Positions 1-6,797 of a DNA stretch of 10,866 nt are shown piece by piece. The stretch is taken from contig CAZGZU010000019.1 in the NCBI GenBank assembly GCA_964529855.1, forward strand, positions 1 through 10,866. Direction: 5' to 3'. Position 1 is the stretch's first letter; the number at the start of each line of letters is the position of its first letter. The position numbers and the translations under genes were made by a program. Source of the DNA: CAZGZU01 sp964529855. Lineage in GTDB: Bacteria; Patescibacteriota; Minisyncoccia; Portnoybacterales; UBA2143. The notes beneath the pieces are model-generated. The model ran no database searches and was not told where the DNA came from. It saw only the letters and a list, made by a program, of their open reading frames with translations.

Positions 1-6
1 TGATAA

Positions 7-80
7 GGGCGTGTAGCTCAGGCGGTCAGAGCGCATCTCTGATAAAGATGAGGTCCCTGGTTCGAGTCCAGGCACGCCCA
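7..80 (+). tRNA. tRNA-Ile (GAU anticodon)
   Basis: A complete 74-nt cloverleaf can be folded. The 7-bp acceptor stem pairs GGGCGTG (7-13) with CACGCCC (73-79), with discriminator A80. The anticodon arm CATCT/AGATG closes the 7-nt loop CTGATAA, giving anticodon GAT, which reads AUC/AUU isoleucine codons. The T arm contains the standard GGTTCGAGTCC. No CCA is encoded after A80, so the 3' end must be added by a CCA-adding enzyme. tRNA-Ile(GAU) is the classical spacer tRNA of 16S-23S operons. Here a protein gene and a separate promoter lie between it and the 23S gene, so any 16S gene upstream of the window is not directly linked to this 23S. Confidence 0.97.
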
Positions 81-89
81 CTTCCGGTA

Positions 90-123
90 AAATCTGCCTG
101 GTTTCAGGCAGATTTCGTCTTTT
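90..123 (+). terminator. Hairpin terminator after tRNA-Ile
   Basis: An 11-bp perfect stem (90-100 with 105-115) with loop GTTT is followed by TCGTCTTTT. It sits 10 nt after the tRNA, so it probably ends or processes the tRNA transcript. The T tract is interrupted, which makes it weaker than the next hairpin. Confidence 0.7.
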
Positions 124-128
124 AGGTT

Positions 129-161
129 ATCCACAGGGAAGCTGTGGATTTTTGTTTTTTT
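129..161 (+). terminator. Second Rho-independent terminator
   Basis: ATCCACAG (129-136) pairs with CTGTGGAT (142-149) around a 5-nt loop, followed by an almost pure T run to 161. This is a textbook intrinsic terminator, insulating the next gene from the tRNA transcript. Its left arm overlaps a perfect match to the DnaA-box consensus TTATCCACA (127-135), most likely by chance. Confidence 0.8.
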
Positions 162-162
162 G

Positions 163-171
163 TGGTAAAAT
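163..171 (+). promoter_or_regulatory. Extended -10 promoter for the TM-helix gene
   Basis: TGGTAAAAT matches an extended -10 (TGnTATAAT with one change). No good -35 is seen 16-18 nt upstream. The same TGTGGTA(T/A)AAT string recurs inside introns 2 and 3, so it looks like a favoured promoter form in this genome. The predicted start near 178 leaves a leader of about 50 nt. Confidence 0.55.
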
Positions 172-230
172 ATACGTATATTATTAAAATAAACGGGAAT
201 TTAACCTATTAAGGAAAGGGGGTGAGAAAA

Positions 231-911
231 ATGGTACTTCAGACATGGGCAGAGGTAGTCACGGCTTCTCTCCAGACACTTTGGACTGGCTTTATCGCTT
301 TTTTGCCGAATCTTTTAGGAGCAATTATTATATTCATCATTGGTTGGATAATTGCCGTTCTTTTAGGCAAATTAGTCGCTCAGGTTGTCAGAACTCTAAG
401 AGTTGACCAGATTTTAGGGAAAATGGGATTTAAGAGAAGCCTGGAAAAGGCTAATTTGAAGTTAGATTCAGGCAAATTTATTGGTGAGTTGGTCAGATGG
501 TTTTTCATCATCGTCTTTTTGATGGCCGCTACTGATATTCTTGGTTTGCCTCAACTAACCGAATTTCTTAAGCGAGTCCTGCTTTATATCCCTCAATTGA
601 TTGTGGCGGTTTTGATCTTATTAGCGGCTGTCTTGATTGCTAACTTCCTACAGAAGCTGGTTAAAGCCAGTGTTGAAACGGCCGGTCTGGGCTCAGCCAA
701 TTTCCTGGCCACCGTAACCAAATGGGCTATCCTGATTTTCGCTATTCTGGCTGCTTTGTTGCAATTAGGTATTGTTCCGGCCCTGATTCAAACCCTCTTT
801 ACCGGATTGGTCGCCGCTCTGGTTATCAGCGTTGGCTTGGCTTTTGGCTTGGGAGGCAAGGATGTGGCAATGCAGATTTTGAGCAGATTCAAGAAAGATG
901 TCTCGGCTTAA
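231..911 (+). CDS. Conserved-TM-helix (MscS-related) small membrane protein
   Basis: A 226-residue, very hydrophobic protein with about five membrane segments (roughly residues 27-46, 89-106, 119-140, 162-181 and 186-206). Two stretches, around 25-60 and 119-150, look like copies of the conserved TM-helix repeat found in small-conductance mechanosensitive channel relatives. The C-terminal glycine-rich helix (about 192-209, ending AFGLGG then KDVA) resembles the pore helix TM3 of MscS. The soluble beta domain of a full MscS is absent, so it may be a pore-forming fragment or only a structural relative. I chose ATG 231 because AAGGGGGTGA (216-225), nearly the full anti-SD complement, lies at good spacing. 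An in-frame GTG at 222 falls inside that site and would add three residues. The gene stands alone between terminators and the 23S promoter. Confidence 0.85.
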   Translation: MVLQTWAEVVTASLQTLWTGFIAFLPNLLGAIIIFIIGWIIAVLLGKLVAQVVRTLRVDQILGKMGFKRSLEKANLKLDSGKFIGELVRWFFIIVFLMAATDILGLPQLTEFLKRVLLYIPQLIVAVLILLAAVLIANFLQKLVKASVETAGLGSANFLATVTKWAILIFAILAALLQLGIVPALIQTLFTGLVAALVISVGLAFGLGGKDVAMQILSRFKKDVSA

Positions 912-929
912 TATATCAGCTAAAAAGTC

Positions 930-958
930 TTGACAGGCTTTTTAGACGTGTGTAATAT
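930..958 (+). promoter_or_regulatory. Strong sigma70-type promoter for 23S rRNA
   Basis: TTGACA (930-935), a 17-nt spacer and TAATAT (953-958) form a near-consensus housekeeping promoter. It begins about 20 nt after the stop of the upstream gene. The predicted start near 965 gives a leader of roughly 215 nt before mature 23S. It shows that 23S is transcribed from its own promoter rather than through a 16S gene. Confidence 0.8.
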
Positions 959-997
959 ATATAAATATATGAATATCATAAAAAGACCACTAACAGG

Positions 998-1065
998 AAG
1001 CGGTTAAATACTGTAAGTATATTTTATTGTTTCTGCAACGAAGACCGCTTTCTAGCGGTCTTTTT
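998..1065 (+). terminator. Leader terminator with competing antiterminator helix
   Basis: GACCGC (1043-1048) pairs with GCGGTC (1055-1060) and is followed by TTTTT, forming an intrinsic terminator about 100 nt after the 23S promoter start. AAGCGGTT (998-1005) can instead pair with GACCGCTT (1043-1050), an 8-bp helix that excludes the terminator and encloses a small ATACT/AGTAT hairpin (1008-1020). The pairing is seen in the sequence; regulated attenuation is inferred. It could also simply end a short RNA or read-through from upstream. Confidence 0.6.
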
Positions 1066-1080
1066 AGTTGAGAAACGGTT

Positions 1081-1092
1081 TGTTCATTGACA
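1081..1092 (+). promoter_or_regulatory. boxA-like rRNA antitermination element
   Basis: TGTTCATTGACA matches the boxA consensus TGCTCTTTAACA at 9 of 12 positions and lies about 90 nt before 23S, where boxA elements are usual. In known systems boxA RNA is bound by NusB/NusE. The TTGACA inside it has no matching -10 at the right distance, so it is not called a promoter. Confidence 0.5.
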
Positions 1093-1156
1093 ATTGAAAA
1101 TACTTTCCGTCAATAGAAGATTATAACCCAACTTTTATGGTGAGTTTATCGAACCA

Positions 1157-1184
1157 TTAATATCCAGAAAGTTGGGAGGGTAAA
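1157..1184 (+). other. 5' half of pre-23S processing stem
   Basis: These 28 nt pair without a mismatch (two G.U-type wobbles inside the AAAGTTGGG part and one more at the edge) with 6583-6610. The stem brings both ends of the 5.4-kb precursor together, as the RNase III processing stalks of bacterial pre-23S do. The last six base pairs or so belong to mature helix 1. Confidence 0.85.
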
Positions 1185-1730
1185 TATTTAAAGGGCTTAT
1201 GACGGATGCCTTGACATAAAGAGCCGATGAAGGACGTGGCGTGACTGCGATAAGCCTCGGGGAGGTGTCTAGCAACCTTTGATCCGGGGGTGTCCGAATG
1301 GGGAAACCCAGCATTGTCAACCAGTGCTATTCCGCAATTCTGCGGGAAGGGAACCCGGGGAAGTGAAACATCTCAGTACCCGGAGGAAAAGAAAAAAAGT
1401 CGCTTTAGGCGACCCATTCCCTTAGTAGTGGCGAGCGAAAAGGGAAGAGTCTAAACTTACTGCTGCTTGCAGCGGTGGGGGTTGGAAGGTAATAACGTTC
1501 TGGGGCACCCTTCGTTTAGTGAATTCTAGGCGAAGGGTACTCCGGATGGAGTTTACGAGATAAAGGTTAGTTAGTCGAATCTTGCTGGGACGCGGAACCA
1601 AAGAAGGTAATAGTCCTGTAGACGAAAACTCCTTTACGCTCCTAGTTATTATTCTTAAGTACCACGGGACCAGACTATCCCGTGGGAAGCTGGCAGTCCT
1701 ATACTGCCAAGACTAAATACTCTTTGTGAT

Positions 1731-1769
<39 letters not shown>

Positions 1770-3893
1770 GCCCAGTGAGGGCGGTGAAATAGAACCTGAA
1801 ATCATAAGCCTACAAGGACTCGGAGGTCCGCCTTTGGCGGACTGACGGGGTGCTTTTTGCAGAACGAGCCAACGAGTGTATCTGGACGGCTTGTTTAAGT
1901 CCGTCTAGGACGAAGACATAGTGAAAGCGAGGGTTAATAGCCCGTCTTTGTCGTCTAGATACGACCCGAAACCAGAGCGAGCTAGCCATGGCCAGGATGA
2001 ACCCCGCAGAAGTGCGGGGGGAGGTCCGCACCCACTGGCCGTGCAACACCAGGGGATGAGTTGTGGCTAGAAGTGAAAAGCTAATCGAGCCTGGTAATAG
2101 CTGGTTCTTCCCGAAATAGCTTTAGGGCTAGCCTTTCGTTAATGTTTCAGGGGGTAGAGCACTGGATGGAGTAGGATGGGATTTTTCCTGCCTTCTCCAA
2201 TCAAACTCCGAATACCTGAAATTTATGCGAAAGAGTTAGACTGTGGGGGCCAAGCTCCATGGTCAAGAGGGAAACAGCCCAGACTGTCGTCTAAGGTCCC
2301 TAAATCAAACTAAGTGGAAAAGGAAGTGAAGTTTCTCTGACAGCTAGGAGGTTGGCTTAGAAGCAGCCATCCTTTAAAGAGTGCGTAACAGCTCACTAGT
2401 TCAGAGATTTTGCGCCGAAGATTTAACGGGGCTAAGTTTGATACCGAAGACACAGATGGCCGCCTCAGGCGGCCGTGGTAGGGAAGCGTTCTCTGGGCAA
2501 TGAAGTCAAATCGTGAGGTTTGGTGGAGTCCAGAGAAGTGAGAATGTTGGCATAAGTAACCACAATCCCGATGGGATATCGGGACGCCGAAAACCCAAGG
2601 TTTCCTTGGCAATGAACATCAGCCAAGGGTTAGGCGGGCCTAAGCTGCAGTCGTTTTAGACGGCTAGTCAGCGATGGACAGACGGTTAATATTCCGTCCC
2701 CTCAATGTTTTTTCAATGGAAGGACGGAGTTCAGTAGCTCGGGCGTCTTATTGGATTGGCGTTCTTGACTTAAGGGTGTCTGTTTGGCAAATCCGGCAGG
2801 CATTAGCCCAAGAGTTGAGAAAAGATTCTCTCTCGGGAGAGTCAATTTGAGTGAGCGGACTTCCAAGAAAAGTTTCTAGAGATAAGGACATTGAGTCCGT
2901 ACCGCAAACCAACACAGGTGGGTAGGGCGAGTAGCCCAAGGCGAACGGGTGATTCCTCGTGAAGGAACTCGGCAAAACAGCAGGCGTAACTTTGGAATAA
3001 GCCTTGCCGCTTCGGCGGCCGCAGCAAAAGATTCCTGGCGACTGTTTATCAAAAACACAGCTCCCTGCTAACTCGCAAGAGGATGTATAGGGGGTGACGC
3101 CTGACCAATGCCAGAAGGTTAACGGTTGCGGTGGTTATTTTCTTTTGAAAGTGACTGCCAAGGCCCGAAGCCCTGGTGAATGTCGGCAATAACTATAATT
3201 GTCCTAAGGTAGCGAAATTCCTTGACACGTAAATTGTGTCCCGCACGAATGGCGTCACGACTGGGAAACTGTCTCCACGAGGAGCCCGGTGAAAATGCAG
3301 TGGGGGTGAAGATGCCCCCTACCTGCGGCAAGACGGAAAGACCCCGGAAGCTTTACTACAGGTTCTCATTGGGGTATTGTTTTGGATGCGTAGCATAGCG
3401 GGGAGGCTTTGAAACTTGATTTTCGGATTGAGCGGAGCCGTCAGTGAAATACCCGTCTTTCAACATGGTATCTCTAACCCGCCTCAAGCGGGAACAGTGG
3501 GTGCTGGGTAGTTTTAGTGGGGCGCTAGCCTCCTAAAAGGTAACGGAGGCGTTTATAAGGTCGGCTAGGTCCGGATGGAAATCGGACTGGTCGTGTAAAG
3601 GCATAAGCCGGCTTTACTGCAAGACGGACATGTCGCGCAGTTGCGAAAGCAGAACTTAGTGAACCGCCCGTGGGTTGTAGAACCGCGGAAGATCAACGGA
3701 TAAAAGCTACTCCGGGGATAACAGGTTAATAGGTCCCGAGCGTCCACAGCGACGGACCTGTTTGACACCTCAACAAAATGCCGACGCTCCACGTCGTTCC
3801 TTTAAGGCGAAGACGCGGAGTAAGAATCGGGGTGTTACGATAGTAATATCGTACTAAAAATTGGCTTATAACGGTGAAATCTTCCTAAGTTTG

Positions 3894-3902
3894 TATTATA
3901 AT
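3894..3902 (+). promoter_or_regulatory. -10 element upstream of intron 1 endonuclease
   Basis: A perfect TATAAT (3897-3902) with upstream TGT lies in the loop between the two P4 strands, 20 nt before the GTG start. The SD-like AGGGAGA (3909-3915) follows it. No convincing -35 is present. It suggests independent expression of the endonuclease. Confidence 0.45.
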
Positions 3903-3922
3903 ATAATTAGGGAGACGATACC

Positions 3923-4489
3923 GTGGGAAGTCTAACATCAATTCAAGAGTCAGTAATTATAGGCACTATTCTTGGTGACGGATCGTTGCGGAGAGCACCA
4001 AAGAGAGTTAATGCCTTATTAGAGATAAATCATAGTTTCGCTTCTAAGAATTATGTTGATTGGAAGTATACACATTTAAAGAATTTGGTAAGGACGCCGC
4101 CCAAACGGTATAAAGGCAATGAAGGAAGAATAGCTTATAGATTTACTACTCGAAGCTTGCCAGAGATTACTCAATTTTATGAGAAATTTTATCAGGCTGG
4201 CAAAAAGATAATTCCAGAAGATATAGGTTTGACCCCTCTGGTAATGGCAATATGGTTCATGGATGATGGCAGTAAAACATATAATGCCTTATACTTGAAT
4301 ACGCAACAATTTGATTTGGACAGCCAACAGAGACTAATGAAGCAATTGTCTAATCAGTGGGGAATAAAAGCAACATTAAATAAGGATAAAACTTATTACC
4401 GAATTAGAATCAGAACAGAAAGTACGCCGAGATTTAAAGAAATTATCCATCCTTTTGTCCTGTCCATGTTTCATTATAAGTTGATGTGA
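3923..4489 (+). CDS. LAGLIDADG homing endonuclease (two-motif) of intron 1
   Basis: A 188-residue protein with two LAGLIDADG-type motifs: around residues 13-22 (IGTILGDGSL, acidic D19) and 106-117 (AIWFMDDGS, acidic D114/D115). It fits the monomeric two-motif LAGLIDADG family common in organelle and bacterial 23S introns. Such enzymes cut intron-less 23S alleles at the insertion site so that the intron is copied in by repair. The start is GTG 3923, supported by AGGGAGA 8 nt upstream and by the matching GTG in introns 2 and 3. The start codon overlaps the P4 3' strand of the ribozyme, and the TGA stop lies just before the CCCCGT segment leading into P7. It is clearly homologous to the broken enzyme of intron 2 (shared GKK..P and AIW.MDDG stretches). 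Both catalytic motifs are intact. Confidence 0.9.
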   Translation: MGSLTSIQESVIIGTILGDGSLRRAPKRVNALLEINHSFASKNYVDWKYTHLKNLVRTPPKRYKGNEGRIAYRFTTRSLPEITQFYEKFYQAGKKIIPEDIGLTPLVMAIWFMDDGSKTYNALYLNTQQFDLDSQQRLMKQLSNQWGIKATLNKDKTYYRIRIRTESTPRFKEIIHPFVLSMFHYKLM

Positions 4490-4760
4490 TGACCCCGTAG
4501 AGACTGTAATGATAGTAGGTACTTCATAATGGAGATTTAAACTACTATAACACGCCAACTCCACCGACTTCGGTGGATGAAGATATAGTCCTTACTATTA
4601 GTAATAATAGATTAACAAACGATGTCGGCTCATCTTATCCTGGTGGTGAAGAAGCTACCAAGGGTTGGGCTGTTCGCCCATTAAAAAGGTACGCGAGCTG
4701 GGTAAGTGGAAATGAGCCCAGTTAAAACTGACTAATAACGATGAAGTCCATATAAATTTG

Positions 4761-4769
4761 TGGTATAAT
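4761..4769 (+). promoter_or_regulatory. Extended -10 promoter inside intron 2
   Basis: TGGTATAAT is a perfect extended -10, in the loop between the P4 strands, 18 nt before the GTG start of the endonuclease. It matches the element at 5678-5686 of intron 3 and resembles 163-171. Confidence 0.55.
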
Positions 4770-4787
4770 TGTTATATGGGTAATATC

Positions 4788-5389
4788 GTGGGAAGACAAA
4801 ATTATATCTCGAACTTCCAAAAACAGGTGATTATTGGATGTCTTTTGGGTGATGGCAGATTAGAATCCAGATCAAGAAATAACACTGCGAGATTAAGGAT
4901 TCATCATGGAGAGAAGCAGAGAGATTACTTATTTTGGAAATATAGGGTTTTTAGGAATATAGTTAGCGGTAGCCCGAAAAAGATAATCTGGGAAGATAAA
5001 AAAAGAAATGTTAATTGTATTTCTTGGTACTTCCATAGTTTAACGCTTAAAGAATTGGGAGACTTATATTTGTTATTTTATGACAAAGGGAAAAAGTTGT
5101 GCCTAAAAATCTTAATGATTTATTGACGCCACTTTCTTTAGCTATTTGGACTATGGACGATGGTGATAATGATAAAGATTCTATAAGATATAATATCCAA
5201 TGCTTTTCTCGTAAAGAACAAGAAATGTTGAAATATTTACTGGAGGAAAAGTATCAGCTGCAGTCAGCTCTTAATAAAGATAGAAATAGGTATCGGTTAA
5301 GAATAAATAAAGCAAGTAAAGTAAAGCTAATCGAATTAATAAGGCCATTCATAATTCCTTCAATGAGATTTAAAATTTTGTCCCCGTAA
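4788..5389 (+). pseudogene. LAGLIDADG homing endonuclease of intron 2, frameshifted
   Basis: The reading frame from GTG 4788 carries motif 1 (IIGCLLGDG, residues 15-23) and runs to the GKK segment, then hits a stop at 5124-5126. The rest, with motif 2 (LAIWTMDDGD) and the C-terminal half, is in the -1 frame and ends at TAA 5387-5389. The switch point is the run AAAAAG (5091-5096). Shifting back one base there gives GKKVVP, exactly parallel to GKKIIP in the intron 1 enzyme, and a 200-residue product. So one base is missing from an A run, or a -1 frameshift is used; no downstream hairpin or well-placed SD supports the second. The GTG start is chosen by analogy with introns 1 and 3; ATG 4776 and TTG 4758 are in frame upstream. 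The stop codon lies inside the ribozyme: its last A is in P7. Confidence 0.85.
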
Positions 5390-5677
5390 CGACTTTAATC
5401 GTTTTATGCGATTGGGCGATAGGTACTCAATAATTGAGATTTAAACTATCGCAATACGTCAGGTCGTTTTCCGCCAACTGGCGGAACGGCAAGTTATAGT
5501 CTGTACTGTTAGCAATAACAGAATTATATGTCAGACCGGCGTGAGCCAGGTTGGTCCCTATCTGCCGCAGGCGTTGATACTTGAGGGATGTCTTCCATTG
5601 TATCAATAGAATGCAACTTATATGAGTAATCATATATGACAAACTGACTAATAACGGTGGAATCTTTATTGATTTTG

Positions 5678-5686
5678 TGGTATAAT
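5678..5686 (+). promoter_or_regulatory. Extended -10 promoter inside intron 3
   Basis: TGGTATAAT, identical to the element in intron 2, lies 39 nt before the GTG start of the intron 3 endonuclease. The -35 region is poor, as expected for extended -10 promoters. Confidence 0.55.
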
Positions 5687-5725
5687 ATAGATGCTTAAAT
5701 CATTAGATCAACAAAAGACAATACC

Positions 5726-6223
5726 GTGGGAAGACAAAGAATTAATAAAATTACATTAGCTTATATTGCTGGTTTTCTTGATAGTGATGGGAGTATTCTG
5801 TTGCAATTTAAACCGAGTAGAAGGCATAGATTTGGTTTTGTTGTTTATCCTTCCGTACGTTTCTATCAGGATAGCAATAACGAAAAAATATTGTATTGGA
5901 TTAAAGACCAAATTGGTTATGGATACATGCATAAGAGAATAGATAAACGCAGAGATACTTCAATGACCCAGTATTCAATAGAAGGGTCTAATCAGGTAAA
6001 AAGGATATTGTTACAATTAAGGCCTTACATTCAATTCAAAAAGAAACAAGCAGAAATTATTCTGAAAGTGATAGAATTACTACAAAAGCGAGGAGTAAAC
6101 ACAAAATCATTGTTAGCAGTTTCTAAATTGTATGACAGATTGACTGAATGCAGTTATATTTCTCATCGTCGAAAATATACTGGAGAAACAATTAGAAAAG
6201 CTATTATGGGAATTAGTTCTTAG
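5726..6223 (+). CDS. I-CreI-like single-motif LAGLIDADG endonuclease of intron 3
   Basis: A 165-residue protein with one LAGLIDADG motif at residues 13-24 (YIAGFLDSDGSI). It aligns from memory with I-CreI along its length. The metal-binding D20 of I-CreI corresponds to D21 here; the Q47 region is matched by RFYQDS. The segment LRPYIQFKKKQAE parallels the I-CreI LQPFLKLKQKQAN, which carries catalytic K98. I-CreI works as a homodimer on a pseudo-palindromic 23S target, so this one probably does too, with a target around the sarcin-ricin sequence. The GTG start at 5726 lies in the P4 3' strand; no SD is seen. The C-terminal half has the conserved helix and the ETIRKAIMGIS tail typical of I-CreI relatives. 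The gene appears intact. Confidence 0.92.
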   Translation: MGRQRINKITLAYIAGFLDSDGSILLQFKPSRRHRFGFVVYPSVRFYQDSNNEKILYWIKDQIGYGYMHKRIDKRRDTSMTQYSIEGSNQVKRILLQLRPYIQFKKKQAEIILKVIELLQKRGVNTKSLLAVSKLYDRLTECSYISHRRKYTGETIRKAIMGISS

Positions 6224-6582
6224 TTGACCCGTAACGACTGAGTCGCTTTAGGCGACGAGATAGTAGGTACTAGATATTCTAGATTTAAACTATTATCATA
6301 CGTCAGCTCCGATACAACATCGGAGAAGATATAGTCTAAGCTTATAGAAATATAGGAATTACTTGACGAGAGGATCCGGAAGAACAAACCTCTGGTCTAC
6401 CAGTTGTCCTGCCCGGGGCATTGCTGGGTAGCTATGTTTGGCAGGGATAAGCACTGAAAGCATCTAAGTGCGAAGCCCTCCCCAAGATAAGGTATTTTAG
6501 ATTTGTGGGAGATGACCACATTGATAGGCTCCAGGTGTAAGCGCGGTAACGCGTTGAGCCGAGGAGTACTAATAAATCATTC

Positions 6583-6610
6583 TTTACCCTCCTAGCTTTT
6601 TGGATATTAA
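6583..6610 (+). other. 3' half of pre-23S processing stem
   Basis: Reverse-complementary partner of 1157-1184 over all 28 positions, allowing G.U. It spans the 3' end of 23S and the first 20 nt of the 23S-5S spacer. Confidence 0.85.
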
Positions 6611-6639
6611 AGGCCTCTTGCCTATTAAGCAAGAGGTCT
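6611..6639 (+). other. Hairpin in 23S-5S spacer
   Basis: CCTCTTGC (6614-6621) pairs with GCAAGAGG (6629-6636) around a 7-nt loop and extends by a few pairs. There is no T tract, so it is more likely a processing hairpin between 23S and 5S than a terminator. Confidence 0.6.
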
Positions 6640-6653
6640 TGACCTTAAAATCA

Positions 6654-6780
6654 TGCCTAGTTTATGGGGGCTATACTGGTATTGTTCCACCTGTTCCCAT
6701 TCCGAACACAGAAGTGAAATATACCAAGGCCGATGATAGTGGCTTTGCCGCGAAAGTAGGTAGCTCCCGTAAACTGGGCG
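6654..6780 (+). rRNA. rrf: 5S ribosomal RNA
   Basis: The conserved loop B/C region (CCCATTCCGAACACAGAAG then TGAAA) and the GCCGATGATAGT segment are unmistakable. Helix I pairs 6655-6668 with 6766-6779 across all 14 positions, and pairing extends outward through AAAATCA (6647-6653) and TGATTTT (6781-6787). The exact ends are uncertain by a few nt because of this. It lies about 65 nt after 23S in the usual order. Confidence 0.95.
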
Positions 6781-6797
6781 TGATTTTTTATTTGGTG

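Larger units (their letters stand above)
3771..4619 (+). ncRNA. Group I intron 1 (after U2500), IA-like
   Basis: An 849-nt intron. P1 is ACACCT (exon, ends at 3770) with GGGTGT (3830-3835), giving the required U.G pair at the 5' splice site. Directly upstream ATCG (3826-3829) pairs with the 3' exon CGAT (P10), so guide and joined exons match over 10 positions. The 59 nt before the guide fold into a P1-extension hairpin (CTCC 3787 with GGAG 3817, CGTC with GACG). P3 is TTGGC 3861-3865 with GCCAA 4554-4558; P4 is ACGGT 3871-3875 with ACCGT 3920-3924; P7 is G4500 plus GACT 4502-4505 with AGTCC 4587-4591. P7.1/P7.2 hairpins (4511-4547) point to subgroup IA. P9 (4595-4610) has a GTAA loop. The endonuclease gene sits in L6. 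The last intron base by all criteria is A4619, not G. Confidence 0.9.
4704..5530 (+). ncRNA. Group I intron 2 (after U2584), IA-like
   Basis: An 827-nt intron. P1 pairs exon CTGGGT (4698-4703) with GCCCAG (4716-4721), U.G at the splice site. TGA before the guide pairs with exon TCA (P10). P3 is CTGAC 4728-4732 with GTCAG 5458-5462. P4 is ACGAT 4738-4742 with ATCGT 4785-4789, which covaries with the ACGGT/ACCGT of the other two introns. P7 is A5389 plus GACT 5391-5394 with AGTCT 5498-5502. P7.1/P7.2 are CGATAG/CTATCG and CTCAAT/ATTGAG. P9 (5506-5521) has a GCAA loop. Nine nt after P9 the intron ends with the expected G5530. It is inserted directly before U2585 of the peptidyl transferase centre. 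Confidence 0.92.
5602..6365 (+). ncRNA. Group I intron 3 (after U2656, sarcin-ricin loop), IA-like
   Basis: A 764-nt intron. P1 pairs exon TTGT plus the first two intron bases AT (5598-5603) with ATGCAA (5611-5616), placing U.G at the splice site. P2 is TATATGA/TCATATA (5619-5636) with a GTAA loop. P3 is CTGAC 5644-5648 with GTCAG 6302-6306; P4 is ACGGT 5654-5658 with ACCGT 5723-5727; P7 is GACT 6236-6239 with AGTC 6333-6336; P8 is CTCCGAT/ATCGGAG. P9 (6341-6356) has a GAAA loop, and nine nt later the intron ends in G6365. The exon resumes with ACGAGAGGA, so the intron splits the sarcin-ricin loop between U2656 and A2657. The core matches introns 1 and 2 closely, but the inserted endonuclease is of another subfamily. 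Confidence 0.92.

Noticed and set aside
722..955. Second + frame overlapping the end of the TM-helix gene
   Set aside because: Shadow in another frame of a well-supported membrane protein, running into the 23S promoter.
1087..1126. A second 23S promoter using TTGACA at 1087
   Set aside because: No -10 hexamer lies 16-18 nt downstream; the site fits a boxA-like element better.
3771..4619. Group II intron or intervening sequence removed without ligation
   Set aside because: Group I guide pairing, P3/P4/P7 helices and the GAAGATATAGTC core are present; no group II domain V or reverse transcriptase is seen.
5085..5130. Confident call of programmed -1 frameshifting in the intron 2 endonuclease
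   Set aside because: The slippery run is there, but no downstream hairpin or SD at the usual distance; mutation or an A-run error explains it equally well.
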